A stretch of 64,000 nucleotides of DNA. It comes from Bradyrhizobium xenonodulans (GTDB taxonomy: Bacteria; Pseudomonadota; Alphaproteobacteria; Rhizobiales; Xanthobacteraceae). The notes under the pieces were generated by a model. The model was given only the letters and a program-made list of their open reading frames with translations, was not told the origin of the DNA and made no database searches. The stretch covers positions 7,780,501 to 7,844,500 of the forward strand of contig NZ_CP089391.1 in NCBI RefSeq assembly GCF_027594865.1, in the 5' to 3' direction. A program made the position numbers and the translations under genes. Each line of letters begins with the position of its first letter. Positions within the stretch are counted from its first letter, which is position 1. Positions 45,763-54,280 of the stretch are shown here, in pieces.

Positions 45763-47842
45763 TGAGAACGACCAATCCGTCGGCTGCCTTCACGCCCTGG
45801 CCCGCCGGCAATACGAAAACCGGATTGATCTCGGCTTCAGTGAGGTGGTCGCCGAGTTGCGCAACCATGCGCGAGAAAGCGACGATCGTTGCGGCGAGCG
45901 CTTCGACATCGCATTTCGGCCGGCCCCGAAAGCCGTCCAGCAAGGGCCACGTGACGAGATCGCGCGCCATCGCGCGAGCCTCGGCCATGCCGAGGCCGCC
46001 CTCCGGTGGGAGCAGGCGCATCGTCGTATCCTTGAGCAGTTCGGCGGTGACGCCGCCCATTCCGAGCAGGATCGCTGTCCCTAAGGGATCGCGATGCATC
46101 CCGAGAATGATCTCGACGCCACCTGAAATCATCTCCTGAACCAGGAATTGGTCGGGTCGCTTCCCGGCTCTCGCCTCGACCTCCTCCGCCATCACGGTCA
46201 GGCGGCCGCCGATCGTTTCGGTGGTCAGGCCAACCGCGACGCCGCCGACGTCGCTCTTGTGCGCAATCTCGCGCGAGAGAATCTTGAGCACGACCCGGCC
46301 ACCGAAGTCGCGCGCCGCCTGCTCCGCTTCGCCCGATGTTGCGACCACCTTCTCCGCCACGACCGGAACGTCGAAGCGCGCGAACAGGGTCTTGGCCTGT
46401 GCTTCATCAAGCGATCCCGCCGGAAAGTCGCCGAGATCGACCGCCGGCGCGATCGAACCGGATGTCTGGACCTGTTCCGGCATGCTGGCCCGCAAGAGCC
46501 CGTCGAGCGCGGCGGCACAGCTCTCGGCGGACGTATAAGCCGGGACGCCGCGCCGGGTGAGGACGGAGACCACGTCGGGCGCGTGGGGACTCACATAGGC
46601 GATGACGGGCTTGTCGCTCATCGGCAGGCAATCGTGGATGGCATCGGCCATCAGGGCCGGCGATCCCACGGCCGACGAGCCGACAATGATGGTCAGCGCA
46701 TCGTAGGATGGACTTGCAAGCAGGATGCGGATCGCGGCGCGAAGCAGATCCGGCTGCAGACCGGCCAAGGTCACGTCGATCGGATTGCGATCGAGCGCGG
46801 CCTGCGATCCCGACTGAAGGCTGCGCAATTGCGCGGCCGTCTCAGTGTCGGGCGCGGGCGTTGCAAAGCCGGCGACGCCGAGACTGTCGGAGACGATCGT
46901 GCCGGCGCCGCCGGTCGAGGTCAGGATCGCCACACGCCTGCCGGACAACTTCCGTCCCACGCTAAGGGCTGCGGGAATGTCGAGCAGGTCTTCGAACGTC
47001 CTGGCGCGGATCACGCCGAGCTGACTGAACAAAGCGTCGTACATGCGATCAGAACCCGCAAGCGCCCCCGTGTGCGAGACGGCGGCCTTCGCACCCGCTT
47101 CCGATCGCCCGATCTTGAAGGCGACAACGGGCTTGCCGGCGCGGCGCGCCTTGAGGACCGCCTCGCGAAAGCGGGCGGGATTGCGAATCGCCTCGATATA
47201 GAGCGCGATGACCCTGGTCGCGCTGTCGTCAGCGAGAAAGTCGATGAAATCAGCAAGCTCGAGATCGGCTTCATTGCTGGTCGACACCAGCTTGGACAGC
47301 CCGACCCCGCGCGCTGCGGCGCGCGACAACAGGGCGCCGAGAATGCCCCCGCTCTGCGAGACCAGCCCGATCGCGCCTAGCGGGAAGTGATCCATCGCCA
47401 GCGCGCCGGAGGCCGACAGCACGATATTGTCGGTGAGATTGACCAGGCCGATCGTGTTCGGCCCGAGAAGGCGCATGGATCCGGCGGCTGCCATGAGCTG
47501 CTTCTGACGCGCGGCGCCCTCTGCTCCGGTTTCGGTGAAGCCGCTGGCGAGAACGATCGCCGCGACGGCGCCGCGCTCGGACAATTCGCGCACCGCGACG
47601 TGCGCGCGTTCCGCACCGAGCAGGACGATGCCGACATCAGGCACATCAGGCAGCGAAGCAACGTCGGCATAGCAGGTCAGGCCGCCGATCTCTGCGACCT
47701 TCGGATTGACGGGATAGATCTCACCCGCAAAGCCGTGCTTCTGGAGATAGGAGACCGGTCGCCCCGACGTCTTGCCGGGGTCCGCCGATGCACCGATCAC
47801 CGCGACGCTGCGCGGCCGGATCAGGCGTTCGATCGCATTCAT
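45755..47842 (-). CDS. acetate--CoA ligase family protein (NDP-forming acyl-CoA synthetase)
   Basis: 695 residues in one chain. The N-terminal CoA-binding Rossmann domain (IRPRSVAVIGASADPGKTSG) is followed by a succinyl-CoA-ligase-like domain with the phospho-histidine in AAVSHTGALAG. The C-terminal ATP-grasp domain (about residues 480-695) carries GGRVVLKILSREIAHKSDVG and QEMISGGVEIILGMHRDP. It converts a carboxylate to its CoA ester with ATP or GTP. It sits 3 bp downstream of the crotonase gene and overlaps the Bug gene, so uptake, activation and further conversion of one organic acid are plausibly combined in this operon. Confidence 0.92.
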   Translation of the reverse strand: MNAIERLIRPRSVAVIGASADPGKTSGRPVSYLQKHGFAGEIYPVNPKVAEIGGLTCYADVASLPDVPDVGIVLLGAERAHVAVRELSERGAVAAIVLASGFTETGAEGAARQKQLMAAAGSMRLLGPNTIGLVNLTDNIVLSASGALAMDHFPLGAIGLVSQSGGILGALLSRAAARGVGLSKLVSTSNEADLELADFIDFLADDSATRVIALYIEAIRNPARFREAVLKARRAGKPVVAFKIGRSEAGAKAAVSHTGALAGSDRMYDALFSQLGVIRARTFEDLLDIPAALSVGRKLSGRRVAILTSTGGAGTIVSDSLGVAGFATPAPDTETAAQLRSLQSGSQAALDRNPIDVTLAGLQPDLLRAAIRILLASPSYDALTIIVGSSAVGSPALMADAIHDCLPMSDKPVIAYVSPHAPDVVSVLTRRGVPAYTSAESCAAALDGLLRASMPEQVQTSGSIAPAVDLGDFPAGSLDEAQAKTLFARFDVPVVAEKVVATSGEAEQAARDFGGRVVLKILSREIAHKSDVGGVAVGLTTETIGGRLTVMAEEVEARAGKRPDQFLVQEMISGGVEIILGMHRDPLGTAILLGMGGVTAELLKDTTMRLLPPEGGLGMAEARAMARDLVTWPLLDGFRGRPKCDVEALAATIVAFSRMVAQLGDHLTEAEINPVFVLPAGQGVKAADGLVVLNV

Positions 47843-47845
47843 GGC

Positions 47846-48637
47846 TCACCCCTTCGACGGGGATTGCGCGAGGAACGCCGCCACGGCGTCGCGATGCTCC
47901 GCGCTGGTGTAGCAGATGGCCTGGGCCTGGCTGCCGAGATTGAAGATATCGTGCGCGGAATGCTCGAAGGTTTCATTCAGGATCTTCTTGCCCAGCGCCA
48001 GCGCAGTGGGAGACCCGTCAGCCAGTTCGGCCGCCCAGGCCTGCGCGGCCGGCAGAAGCTCGATCGAGGCCACCTTGCGATCGACGATGCCGAGCGAGAG
48101 CGCTTCGTCGGCCTCGACCATGCGCCCGGTGAAGATCAACTCCTTTGCCTTGGGAAGCCCAACCCGGCGCGGCAGGAAATACAGGCCGCCGCCATCTGGT
48201 ATCAGCCCTCGCTTGATGTAGGACCAGGTGAATTTCGATCGTTCCGTTCCCATCACGAAGTCGCAGGCCAGCGCCGTGTCTGCACCGAGGCCCGCCGCAG
48301 CGCCGTTGACGGCGGCAATCGTGGGTTTCGGCAGGCCGAGCAGGAACGACTGCACGTGATGCACGCCCTGCTGGCGGCTCCATCCGTTGAATGCAATTTC
48401 GCCCTGCGGCGCCTCGAGCCGACGCTTCATTCCGCTGATGTCGCCGCCGGCACAGAAGGCGTTGCCGCGCCCGGTCAGCACCAGGGCCTTGATCGCCTTG
48501 TCGCGGGAGACAGCTTCAAGCGCATTGACGAACTCGGTGCGCATCTCGTCGCTCATGGCGTTGCGCCGCTCCGGCCGGTTGAATGCGATCGTCGCGACAC
48601 CGGCTTCGACGGAAAATTCGATGAGCTGATAGGACAT
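47846..48637 (-). CDS. enoyl-CoA hydratase/isomerase family protein (crotonase)
   Basis: 263 residues, ATG at 48637 with AGGGAG ahead. Oxyanion-hole segments FCAGGDISGM and VNGAAAGLGADTALACDFV are present. At the catalytic position the second acid is aspartate (GLIPDGGG), not the usual glutamate, which is typical of isomerase or specialised crotonases. It is the first gene of the operon with the acyl-CoA ligase and Bug receptor, divergent from an IclR regulator with a palindromic site between them. Confidence 0.9.
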   Translation of the reverse strand: MSYQLIEFSVEAGVATIAFNRPERRNAMSDEMRTEFVNALEAVSRDKAIKALVLTGRGNAFCAGGDISGMKRRLEAPQGEIAFNGWSRQQGVHHVQSFLLGLPKPTIAAVNGAAAGLGADTALACDFVMGTERSKFTWSYIKRGLIPDGGGLYFLPRRVGLPKAKELIFTGRMVEADEALSLGIVDRKVASIELLPAAQAWAAELADGSPTALALGKKILNETFEHSAHDIFNLGSQAQAICYTSAEHRDAVAAFLAQSPSKG

Positions 48638-48734
48638 GGCAAGCTCCCTGGCTGGAGTCGTTAAGCCCTGCGCTGGCAGGCATTTTTCTTTCCTGTGCCT
48701 ATAGCGGCTTGCATCCGCCGGGACATCCCCTTAA

Positions 48735-48749
48735 TTCCACTTAGTGGAA
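48735..48749. promoter_or_regulatory. palindrome TTCCACT-T-AGTGGAA, probable IclR operator
   Basis: The 7-bp arms are perfect around one central base, midway between the divergent crotonase operon and the IclR gene start (20 bp from the latter). TTCC...GGAA half-sites are common among IclR-family operators. Assignment is by position. Confidence 0.65.
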
Positions 48750-48768
48750 ATGTCCAAAGAGGCTGGAT

Positions 48769-49545
48769 GTGGCGCAGGCGCGCAGATATGCAGGCGGAGT
48801 TGACGGCAACCGGTCGCTCGAAAGGGGTGTCGAGATCCTCCGGGCCTTCCGGCCCGGCGTCGACACGCTGGGCAACGGCGAGATTGCGGAGCGAACAGGA
48901 TTGCCGCGATCGACGGTCAGCCGGCTGACGCGAACGCTGGTCAATTCCGGGATGCTCGACGAAGTGCGCAGCGAGCGGAACTATCGCCTTGCCGCGTCCG
49001 TCATCAGCATCGGGCATGCGATGCGGACGGGATCGCCCGTGCTCAACGCGATCGGAGCGATGATGCGGGCCGAGTCGGCGAAGCGCCGGCTCAACGTGGG
49101 GTTAGCGACCGCGGATAGAACCATGATGGTCTATCTCGAATCGATCCGCTACAGCCCCCGCGCGGCGCTGCGCAACGTGGTCGCCGGTCAGCAGGTGCCG
49201 ATGGAGCTGACGTCGCTCGGCCGCGCTTATCTCGCCGGCATTGAAGCGGCCGAGCGCGAGCGATTGCTGAGACTGTTCAGACGGCGCAGCGCTGCGGCCA
49301 CGAAGGCGCTGCTTGCGGACGTCAGGAGATCGATCAGCGCCGTCGAACGCGACGGCTATTGCGCGGTGTCGTGGCAGCCCGCCGTGCTTGCCGTCGCAAC
49401 GCCCATCGTGCTGGAGGGGCTTCCGGTCTACGCACTCAACATGAGCCTGCAGAATGTCGATCGGTCCGACGCGCTGACGAGCGAGATGGGCGCGTACCTC
49501 AACGCCTTTGCGGCGAAGTGCAAGGAGGTGCTGGCGGGCCGGTGA
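48769..49545 (+). CDS. IclR family transcriptional regulator
   Basis: 258 residues, GTG start with AGAGG six bases ahead. An N-terminal winged helix (NRSLERGVEILRAFRPG, then AERTGLPRSTVSRLTRTLV) is followed by a GAF-like ligand domain with QQVPMELTSLGRAYLAG and ERDGYCAVSWQP. It is divergent from the crotonase / ligase / Bug operon and very likely controls it in response to the imported acid or its CoA ester. Confidence 0.92.
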   Translation: MAQARRYAGGVDGNRSLERGVEILRAFRPGVDTLGNGEIAERTGLPRSTVSRLTRTLVNSGMLDEVRSERNYRLAASVISIGHAMRTGSPVLNAIGAMMRAESAKRRLNVGLATADRTMMVYLESIRYSPRAALRNVVAGQQVPMELTSLGRAYLAGIEAAERERLLRLFRRRSAAATKALLADVRRSISAVERDGYCAVSWQPAVLAVATPIVLEGLPVYALNMSLQNVDRSDALTSEMGAYLNAFAAKCKEVLAGR

Positions 49546-49555
49546 AGACCGTTCT

Positions 49556-49579
49556 TTCGCCGTGGCGCTGTGATGCAGC
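49556..49579 (+). repeat. short repeat TTTCGCCGTGGCGCTGTGATGC, copy 1
   Basis: Nearly identical to 51997-52019 (TTTCGCCGTGGCGCTATGATGC), one base different, with weaker similarity continuing downstream. In one frame both read as a conserved SPWRxDAA-like peptide, which looks like a dispersed repeat remnant rather than a gene. Confidence 0.6.
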
Positions 49580-49612
49580 AACCCATTGGGCGCACCCATC
49601 GGCAGGCTCGAC

Positions 49613-50905
49613 TCAATGGCCCTCAATTTCGGCGCGAGCGCGATCGAACCGCCCCGCTGCGGCGTCCGGCGCCGAAATCCAGAACGTCAGATTGCCCCCA
49701 TCCCACCAGCTTAGACGTGGCCCCCATTCATCCGAGTCCAGTTGCAACAACAGGATTGGCTCCTCCCCACTCATCGTGTCGCCCTGGACATCGTATGGCG
49801 GACCGAGCATGCGGTGGGAAATAGCTCGCCGTCTCTGTTGTCCGGGATGAGCGGCCGCTACCTCGTCGCCGTGTTTCCGTGCAATTTCCGGGTGCTGCAA
49901 CAGGAGCGTGGCCAGCGCCATCCTCGATGCCATTGGACCACGACTGTCAAGATACAGTCCATAGCGGCTCACCTGTCGTGCCAGACGGTCGCCAGCTTCG
50001 ACCACGCCGTGTACCGCTTCGCGCTGGTCGTCGAGAAGAAGCGTGTCCCGGCCCAAGGCAAGAAGCTGTGCCTTCAAAGAGACCGCCTCATCCCGCCAAT
50101 GCGAATAGTCCGTTCTGAACGTGGCCCAGAAAGCCTCGGACAGGCAGTTGTCGACGTAAATCGGTCGCGGCTGTTGTGGAGGCACCCATCCACCCGGAAG
50201 TGGTTTCCCCTCGAAGTTCACATACTCCCGCGCTTGCCTCGTGAAGTGGTCTCGCATGCCATCAAATGGAATGATATTTTCACGCCAGTGATTTCGCGCA
50301 AAGTTGATATAGAGCGTCGCGTCTTCCACGCGGCGCGGGAGCGACGCCCTGTAGAAGTCGAAGGACGTCTCGATCCTATCGATCGCCGCGTCCGCGATCC
50401 CATCGCTTCCGATCTGCGCACCTCGCGCGACCACGGGACAGCGAGGGTGCAACTCGCCACGTGGCGCGTCGGTGTCACGGTATTCGGCCGCAACAGTTCG
50501 GCCGTGATTCAGCTCGTCCTGATTCCACCCCGCGTTTGGTGGTGGACGTCGGGGCTGCACGCCCCGCGCGCTGACAGGAGAATAGAGCACGCGCGCCGCC
50601 CCGGGGCCGAACTCCTCCAGCGGCACGTGGCTCTGTGACAATGCGAAGAAATAGAGTGTTCCTGCCGCTGGAAGCAGAGCACGTTGCGTCACATTCGGCA
50701 GCTCTGCCAAATCGATCTGCGCCAGAAAATCGAGAGCGACCCGACCGCCATCTGCGAGCACGATTTCTGGCCAGTCCATTTCTGCCGGCAAGTTCGGCCA
50801 GCCGCCGATCTGGCTGACGTGGCCTGGATCGGGAATTGCCGGCGGCCACACTCGCTCCAGCAGAACAACGTCGGCGGACATAACGGTAATGCTCCATGCC
50901 TGCAT
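49613..50905 (-). CDS. DUF1963 (YwqG-like) domain protein
   Basis: 430 residues from the ATG at 50905; the ATG at 50881 has a GGAG about 10 bases ahead and may be the true start. DUF1963 hallmarks are present: SQIGGWPNLP, LDFLAQIDLAELP, AAGTLYFFAL near the N-terminus, and the C-terminal ILLLQLDSDEWGPRLSWWDG then LTFWISAPDAAAGRFDRAR. About 200 residues between these blocks are longer than in minimal YwqG proteins. The function of the family is unknown; relatives often occur beside polymorphic-toxin immunity genes. Confidence 0.85.
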   Translation of the reverse strand: MQAWSITVMSADVVLLERVWPPAIPDPGHVSQIGGWPNLPAEMDWPEIVLADGGRVALDFLAQIDLAELPNVTQRALLPAAGTLYFFALSQSHVPLEEFGPGAARVLYSPVSARGVQPRRPPPNAGWNQDELNHGRTVAAEYRDTDAPRGELHPRCPVVARGAQIGSDGIADAAIDRIETSFDFYRASLPRRVEDATLYINFARNHWRENIIPFDGMRDHFTRQAREYVNFEGKPLPGGWVPPQQPRPIYVDNCLSEAFWATFRTDYSHWRDEAVSLKAQLLALGRDTLLLDDQREAVHGVVEAGDRLARQVSRYGLYLDSRGPMASRMALATLLLQHPEIARKHGDEVAAAHPGQQRRRAISHRMLGPPYDVQGDTMSGEEPILLLQLDSDEWGPRLSWWDGGNLTFWISAPDAAAGRFDRARAEIEGH

Positions 50906-51040
50906 CGTGCACGAGACGCGCGATCAAACCTTAGGCGTGCGGAAGGCCATCGGATTTAATCCTTACCATCGACCAAATTCATACGCAACCTAAGCGGGCT
51001 CTCGCCTCACTCGTCTCCTGGATACGCCCACACAGCGCCG

Positions 51041-51943
51041 TTACAATTTTCCATAGACGCGTCCGGCGACCGCCTTCAGGCGCTCGACCGAGCCGGACTC
51101 GGGATGCGGCTTGACGGGCGCGAACAGGATCGAGGCCTGCCTGCCGTTCTTCCAGACATAGATGGTGACGGCGTTGCCGTTGCCCTTGGTGCAGGAATGC
51201 TCGCCGAACGCTTCGCTGCCGAGCTCGGGTATCGCCACGTGCTTGCAGGGACCTGCGCGTTTCATCATGCCGATGGCCGTATCGCGCGAGGTCGCGATCA
51301 CCGCGACGGTCATGGCGTTGGCCTCGCGATCGAACATCATGCAGCTGCCCGCGCCGGTGCGCTGGACCTCGAGCGTGCTCTTGTCGAGAAAGCCATCGGC
51401 ATCCGTGGCCGTGAGCCACTCGCAATTGCCGAACCGCTCGCTGCTCTTGCTCACGTTGGCGATGGCAACGCGCGCCGCATCTATGAGCGGCCTGAGCAGC
51501 GCCTCATCGGCACGCCGGCCGGTCGGATAGACGGTGACCTGCAGAATGTCATCGCCGGACAAAGCGACGACCGAGGCCTCCTGGCGCTCCGCGCCGGCGG
51601 CGGTCGTTCCGCCCTGGCCTTCGTCGCCGATGCCCGCGACCGCGTTGAGCGGCATGCGCTCGCCAAGCGTCTTGACGAAGGTCGCGTACAATTCCCTGGC
51701 GCGATCCTTGTCGGGATTGCGGAACACGGTCAGCATCATCGTGTCGCCGCGCCCGCCCCGGTAGATGCAGCCGCGCCCGTCCTGATTTGAAATCAGTGAC
51801 CATTTGAGCGCCGGCATCGCGGCGGCGAGCTCCTTGGCACTGATGAACGGGCAGGTCTCGGCCGCGCGCGTCGGATGCACCGGGACGGCTGCGAATGCAA
51901 GGAACAGAGCGAGGCAGGAGAAGAGGCGATCGATCGTACGCAT
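51041..51943 (-). CDS. secreted hypothetical protein with two similar halves
   Basis: 300 residues. A signal peptide (LFSCLALFLAFAAVPVHPTRA) is followed by two cysteine-containing halves of similar layout. Each has an opening cysteine near a discrete helix and a second cysteine followed by aromatic or basic residues (TCPFISAKELAAAM...GRGCIYRGGRGD and NCEWLTATDADGFL...GSCMMFDREAN), suggesting an internal duplication. It resembles DUF3558-like envelope proteins in general shape only. No neighbour hints at its role. Confidence 0.75.
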   Translation of the reverse strand: MRTIDRLFSCLALFLAFAAVPVHPTRAAETCPFISAKELAAAMPALKWSLISNQDGRGCIYRGGRGDTMMLTVFRNPDKDRARELYATFVKTLGERMPLNAVAGIGDEGQGGTTAAGAERQEASVVALSGDDILQVTVYPTGRRADEALLRPLIDAARVAIANVSKSSERFGNCEWLTATDADGFLDKSTLEVQRTGAGSCMMFDREANAMTVAVIATSRDTAIGMMKRAGPCKHVAIPELGSEAFGEHSCTKGNGNAVTIYVWKNGRQASILFAPVKPHPESGSVERLKAVAGRVYGKL

Positions 51944-52363
51944 GGGACTACTTACTACCGCAAATGGCGCCAGGGCCGATGAAGATGGGCACTATAGTTT
52001 CGCCGTGGCGCTATGATGCCGCGGCCCGCCGCACGCTCCAATCGGCAAATGTGCGACTACCTGATTTTGCACACTGCCTCGTGTGCGGCTGTCTTCCCGA
52101 TTTCCAGGGTGGTCCGGTTACCCCCGATAGCGGCCCACACGGTCGATTCCGAGATCGACGTGATGCGCCATCAACCGACTGGCGCTGCGCAGCAATGCCG
52201 GCGTTCCTCAGCGGCCCAGGCCCGCACCCGACGCCCACGCCAGCCTGCCGAAGCTGCCACCCCCTCAAATTATTTTTTGGGCCGCGACCCCGGCGCCGGG
52301 TTTGCGCCCTCTTGTCTGGATGAATGCGCCATAGCGGCGCGTCACGAACCGGAGCACAGAACC
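51944..52363. other. intergenic region upstream of the sigma-factor operon, with repeat remnant
   Basis: About 420 bp. It contains copy 2 of the TTTCGCCGTGGCGC repeat (51997-52019). ORFs across it contain the SPWRYDAA remnant and no ribosome site. The last 60 bp lead to a GGAG before the ATG at 52364. No ECF-type GGAAC/CGTT pair with correct spacing was found. Confidence 0.5.
51997..52019 (+). repeat. short repeat TTTCGCCGTGGCGCTATGATGC, copy 2
   Basis: Pairs with the copy at 49556-49579 and differs at one base. Both lie just downstream or upstream of single accessory genes on the plus strand. Confidence 0.6.
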
Positions 52364-52570
52364 ATGTGGTATAGGAAGAACGTTGGCGGGTGGGAGCGCG
52401 CGGCCAGGCTGATCGGCGGGGGCTTGATGCTCATCTGCGGCGTGGTTGCGCTGCACGCTTCGCCGCTCGGGCTACTGCTCAGCGGCGCGGGTGTGGTGAC
52501 GCTGGTCACCGGCGTGTTCGGCTATTGCCCTGCCTGCGCCGTCGCCGGGCGCGAGCCACTGAAGGGATGA
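52364..52570 (+). CDS. small YgaP-like (DUF2892) membrane protein with CPAC motif
   Basis: 68 residues, ATG with GGAG nine bases ahead. KNVGGWERAARLIGGGLMLI and a second hydrophobic segment ending FGYCPACAVAG match the two-helix DUF2892/YgaP membrane module, whose C-terminal region keeps a CPxC pair. It is the first gene of a four-gene operon and overlaps the sigma factor start (ATGA). A thiol-based membrane sensor or sulfur-handling role is possible but unproven. Confidence 0.82.
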   Translation: MWYRKNVGGWERAARLIGGGLMLICGVVALHASPLGLLLSGAGVVTLVTGVFGYCPACAVAGREPLKG

Positions 52571-53121
52571 CCGCCTTGGCGCGCGTATCAGACGATCTCT
52601 TTCTCGCGGCACAGTCGGGCGATCGGCACGCGCTCACACAGCTCTTGGTGGCGCTGCAGCCGGACATTCGGCGCTATGCCCGGCGCCTTTGCTACCGCGC
52701 CTCGGTCCTCGAAGATGTGGTGCAGGAAGCACTCATCGTCGTGTACCGGCGCGTGGGCACGATCCGCAGTCCAGCCGCACTCGCCGGCTGGCTGCTGACC
52801 GTCATCGCGCGCCTTTGCATGCTGCCGGCGCTGATGCTGATGCGCGGAGTCGAGGAGATCGCCAGCCTGGAAGAGTCACGCGAGCTCGCAAAGGTCCCGC
52901 CGGACGAGTTACGCATAGACTTGGTCAATGCGATCGAGTCGCTTTCGCCGTCGCATCGCGAAGTGCTGCTGCTGCGAGATCTCGAAGATCTGACGATTGG
53001 AGAAATCGCCGGGCGGCTCGACGTGACGCGCGAAGCGGCCAAAAGCCGCCTGCGCCGCGCCCGCACATTGGTGCGCGAATACCTGCTCGGCACGAAGGAC
53101 AGCGGACGAGAGGGCACATGA
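52567..53121 (+). CDS. ECF-type RNA polymerase sigma factor
   Basis: 184 residues. Region 2 covers about residues 25-95 (LQPDIRRYARRLCYRASVLE, then DVVQEALIVVYRRV). Region 4 covers about 118-170 (LSPSHREVLLLRDLEDLTIG, then EIAGRLDVTREAAKSRLRRA). Start and stop both overlap neighbours by 4 bp (ATGA), so its synthesis is coupled to two small CPxC membrane proteins. No classical anti-sigma gene (zinc-finger or FecR type) is adjacent. One of the small membrane proteins may take that place; this is inference. Confidence 0.92.
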   Translation: MTALARVSDDLFLAAQSGDRHALTQLLVALQPDIRRYARRLCYRASVLEDVVQEALIVVYRRVGTIRSPAALAGWLLTVIARLCMLPALMLMRGVEEIASLEESRELAKVPPDELRIDLVNAIESLSPSHREVLLLRDLEDLTIGEIAGRLDVTREAAKSRLRRARTLVREYLLGTKDSGREGT

Positions 53122-53381
53122 ATTACTTTCGTGGAGCCGGCATGTTCGGGAGCGCTTTCCTGGGCGCACACCTGATGCGCGGCGCAGCTGCGGCGGCGCT
53201 ACTCGCTTGGGCCATCGTCCACCAGACCGCGCACCCCTGGCTATCCTTGGGCGCGGGCGTTGCCGCCCTCGTCGCGCTACGCGGATGCCCGATGTGCTGG
53301 ACAGTGGGGCTGGTCGAGACGCTTTCGCAAGGCCGTCGCGATTCAACCGCTGAACGCGCTGACCGGACATCGCTGCACTAA
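53118..53381 (+). CDS. small membrane protein with CPMC motif, candidate partner of the sigma factor
   Basis: 87 residues, ATG overlapping the sigma factor stop (ATGA). Two hydrophobic segments (AAAAALLAWAIVHQTAHPWLS region and LGAGVAALVALRGCPMCWTV) end in a CPMC pair placed like the CPAC of the first gene, so it looks like a diverged second DUF2892-type module. Coupled translation with the sigma factor makes it a candidate thiol-sensing anti-sigma or helper. It has no recognised name. Confidence 0.75.
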   Translation: MNYFRGAGMFGSAFLGAHLMRGAAAAALLAWAIVHQTAHPWLSLGAGVAALVALRGCPMCWTVGLVETLSQGRRDSTAERADRTSLH

Positions 53382-53409
53382 CAATGCGACAGGACCGGAA
53401 GGAGGTGCC

Positions 53410-53931
53410 ATGCCGAAAACGATCGCGGTCTTGGGCTCTGCTCTGTTCTTCGTCGTCGCGCCCTTGGTGCTGGCGGGATTCATCCCATGGTGGACCACAC
53501 ATTGGGAGTTCCGGCCGGCTTTTTTCGGCTTTGAACTGACCCGCGCCATCGGACTTATGTTGATCATTGCCGGAGTGCCCGGAGTCGTGGATTCGTTCGC
53601 GCGGTTCGCACTGCAGGGGCTGGGAACGCCAGCCCCGATCGCGCCGACACAGAAGCTGGTGGTCACGGGTCTCTATCGCTACGTGCGAAATCCGATTTAC
53701 GTCGGGGTCGCCGCTGTCATTCTTGGCCAAGCACTTTTATTCGGCGACCAGCGCCTCCTCTGGTATGCCGCGCTGCTGTGGCTCTTTTTCCACGTCTGGG
53801 TCCTGGTGGTCGAAGAACCAACCCTCAAGGAGACATTTGGCGCGCAGTACGAGGATTTCCGGGCCAATGTCCCGCGCTGGATTCCGCGGCTCACGCCCTG
53901 GCGAGCCGTAGGACGCCGGAATCATTCGTGA
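53410..53931 (+). CDS. isoprenylcysteine carboxyl methyltransferase family (ICMT/NnrU-like) membrane protein
   Basis: 173 residues, ATG with GGAGG ahead. Four hydrophobic segments and the C-terminal family signature: GLYRYVRNPIYVGVAAVILG, then VVEEPTLKETFGAQYEDFRANVPRW, holding the SAM-binding Arg, His-like and Glu positions of the ICMT / phospholipid methyltransferase fold. It could methylate a lipid or small thiol. As last gene of the sigma-factor operon it may act on the envelope as part of the response. Confidence 0.88.
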   Translation: MPKTIAVLGSALFFVVAPLVLAGFIPWWTTHWEFRPAFFGFELTRAIGLMLIIAGVPGVVDSFARFALQGLGTPAPIAPTQKLVVTGLYRYVRNPIYVGVAAVILGQALLFGDQRLLWYAALLWLFFHVWVLVVEEPTLKETFGAQYEDFRANVPRWIPRLTPWRAVGRRNHS

Positions 53932-53979
53932 CGCGGGCGCCACCACGGGAAGGGCGTGGTAGCGTGCCCTGTCGTAAGA

Positions 53980-54056
53980 TGGCGCGCCCGGAACGATTCG
54001 AACGTCCGACCCTCAGATTCGTAGTCTGATGCTCTATCCAGCTGAGCTACGGGCGC
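53980..54056 (-). tRNA. tRNA-Arg (anticodon ACG)
   Basis: The minus strand folds as a full cloverleaf: acceptor GCGCCCG / CGGGCGC, D arm AGCTCAGCTGGATAGAGC, anticodon stem-loop CAGACTACGAATCTG with ACG, and T arm with GTTCGAATC. Discriminator G is followed by an encoded CCA. Length is 77 nt including CCA. Confidence 0.95.
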
Positions 54057-54221
54057 GTTTTTCGCGAACAGTGCGAGCCTAGGCCCGCAGGCAGCCTCCG
54101 GACAGCGCCGGAGGGGTGCGAAAGAGCGCTCTGACTAACCGCTCTTGTCTCGATTGGCAAGGTCCGGGAGGGGGAGATTTTTCAGGGAAATGACAGTTTC
54201 CGGTGTCGGCCGCTGGCCGAC

Positions 54222-54280
54222 TATTGTTTGAGCGTGATCTTTTCGGAAAACCGCTTCGCACTTTTCCGGATCATGCTCTA
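54222..54280 (+). repeat. dispersed repeat, copy 4 (short form, unit A only)
   Basis: TTGTTTGAGCGTGATC...GGATCATGCTCTA with the inner CGGAAAA...TTTTCCG stem. It lies between tRNA-Arg and the histidine kinase gene. Its final CTA (54278-54280) is the TAG stop codon of the kinase. Confidence 0.85.

Noticed and set aside
53980..54056. tRNA-Arg as an integration site for an island
   Set aside because: No integrase gene and no second copy of the tRNA 3' end was noticed in the window.
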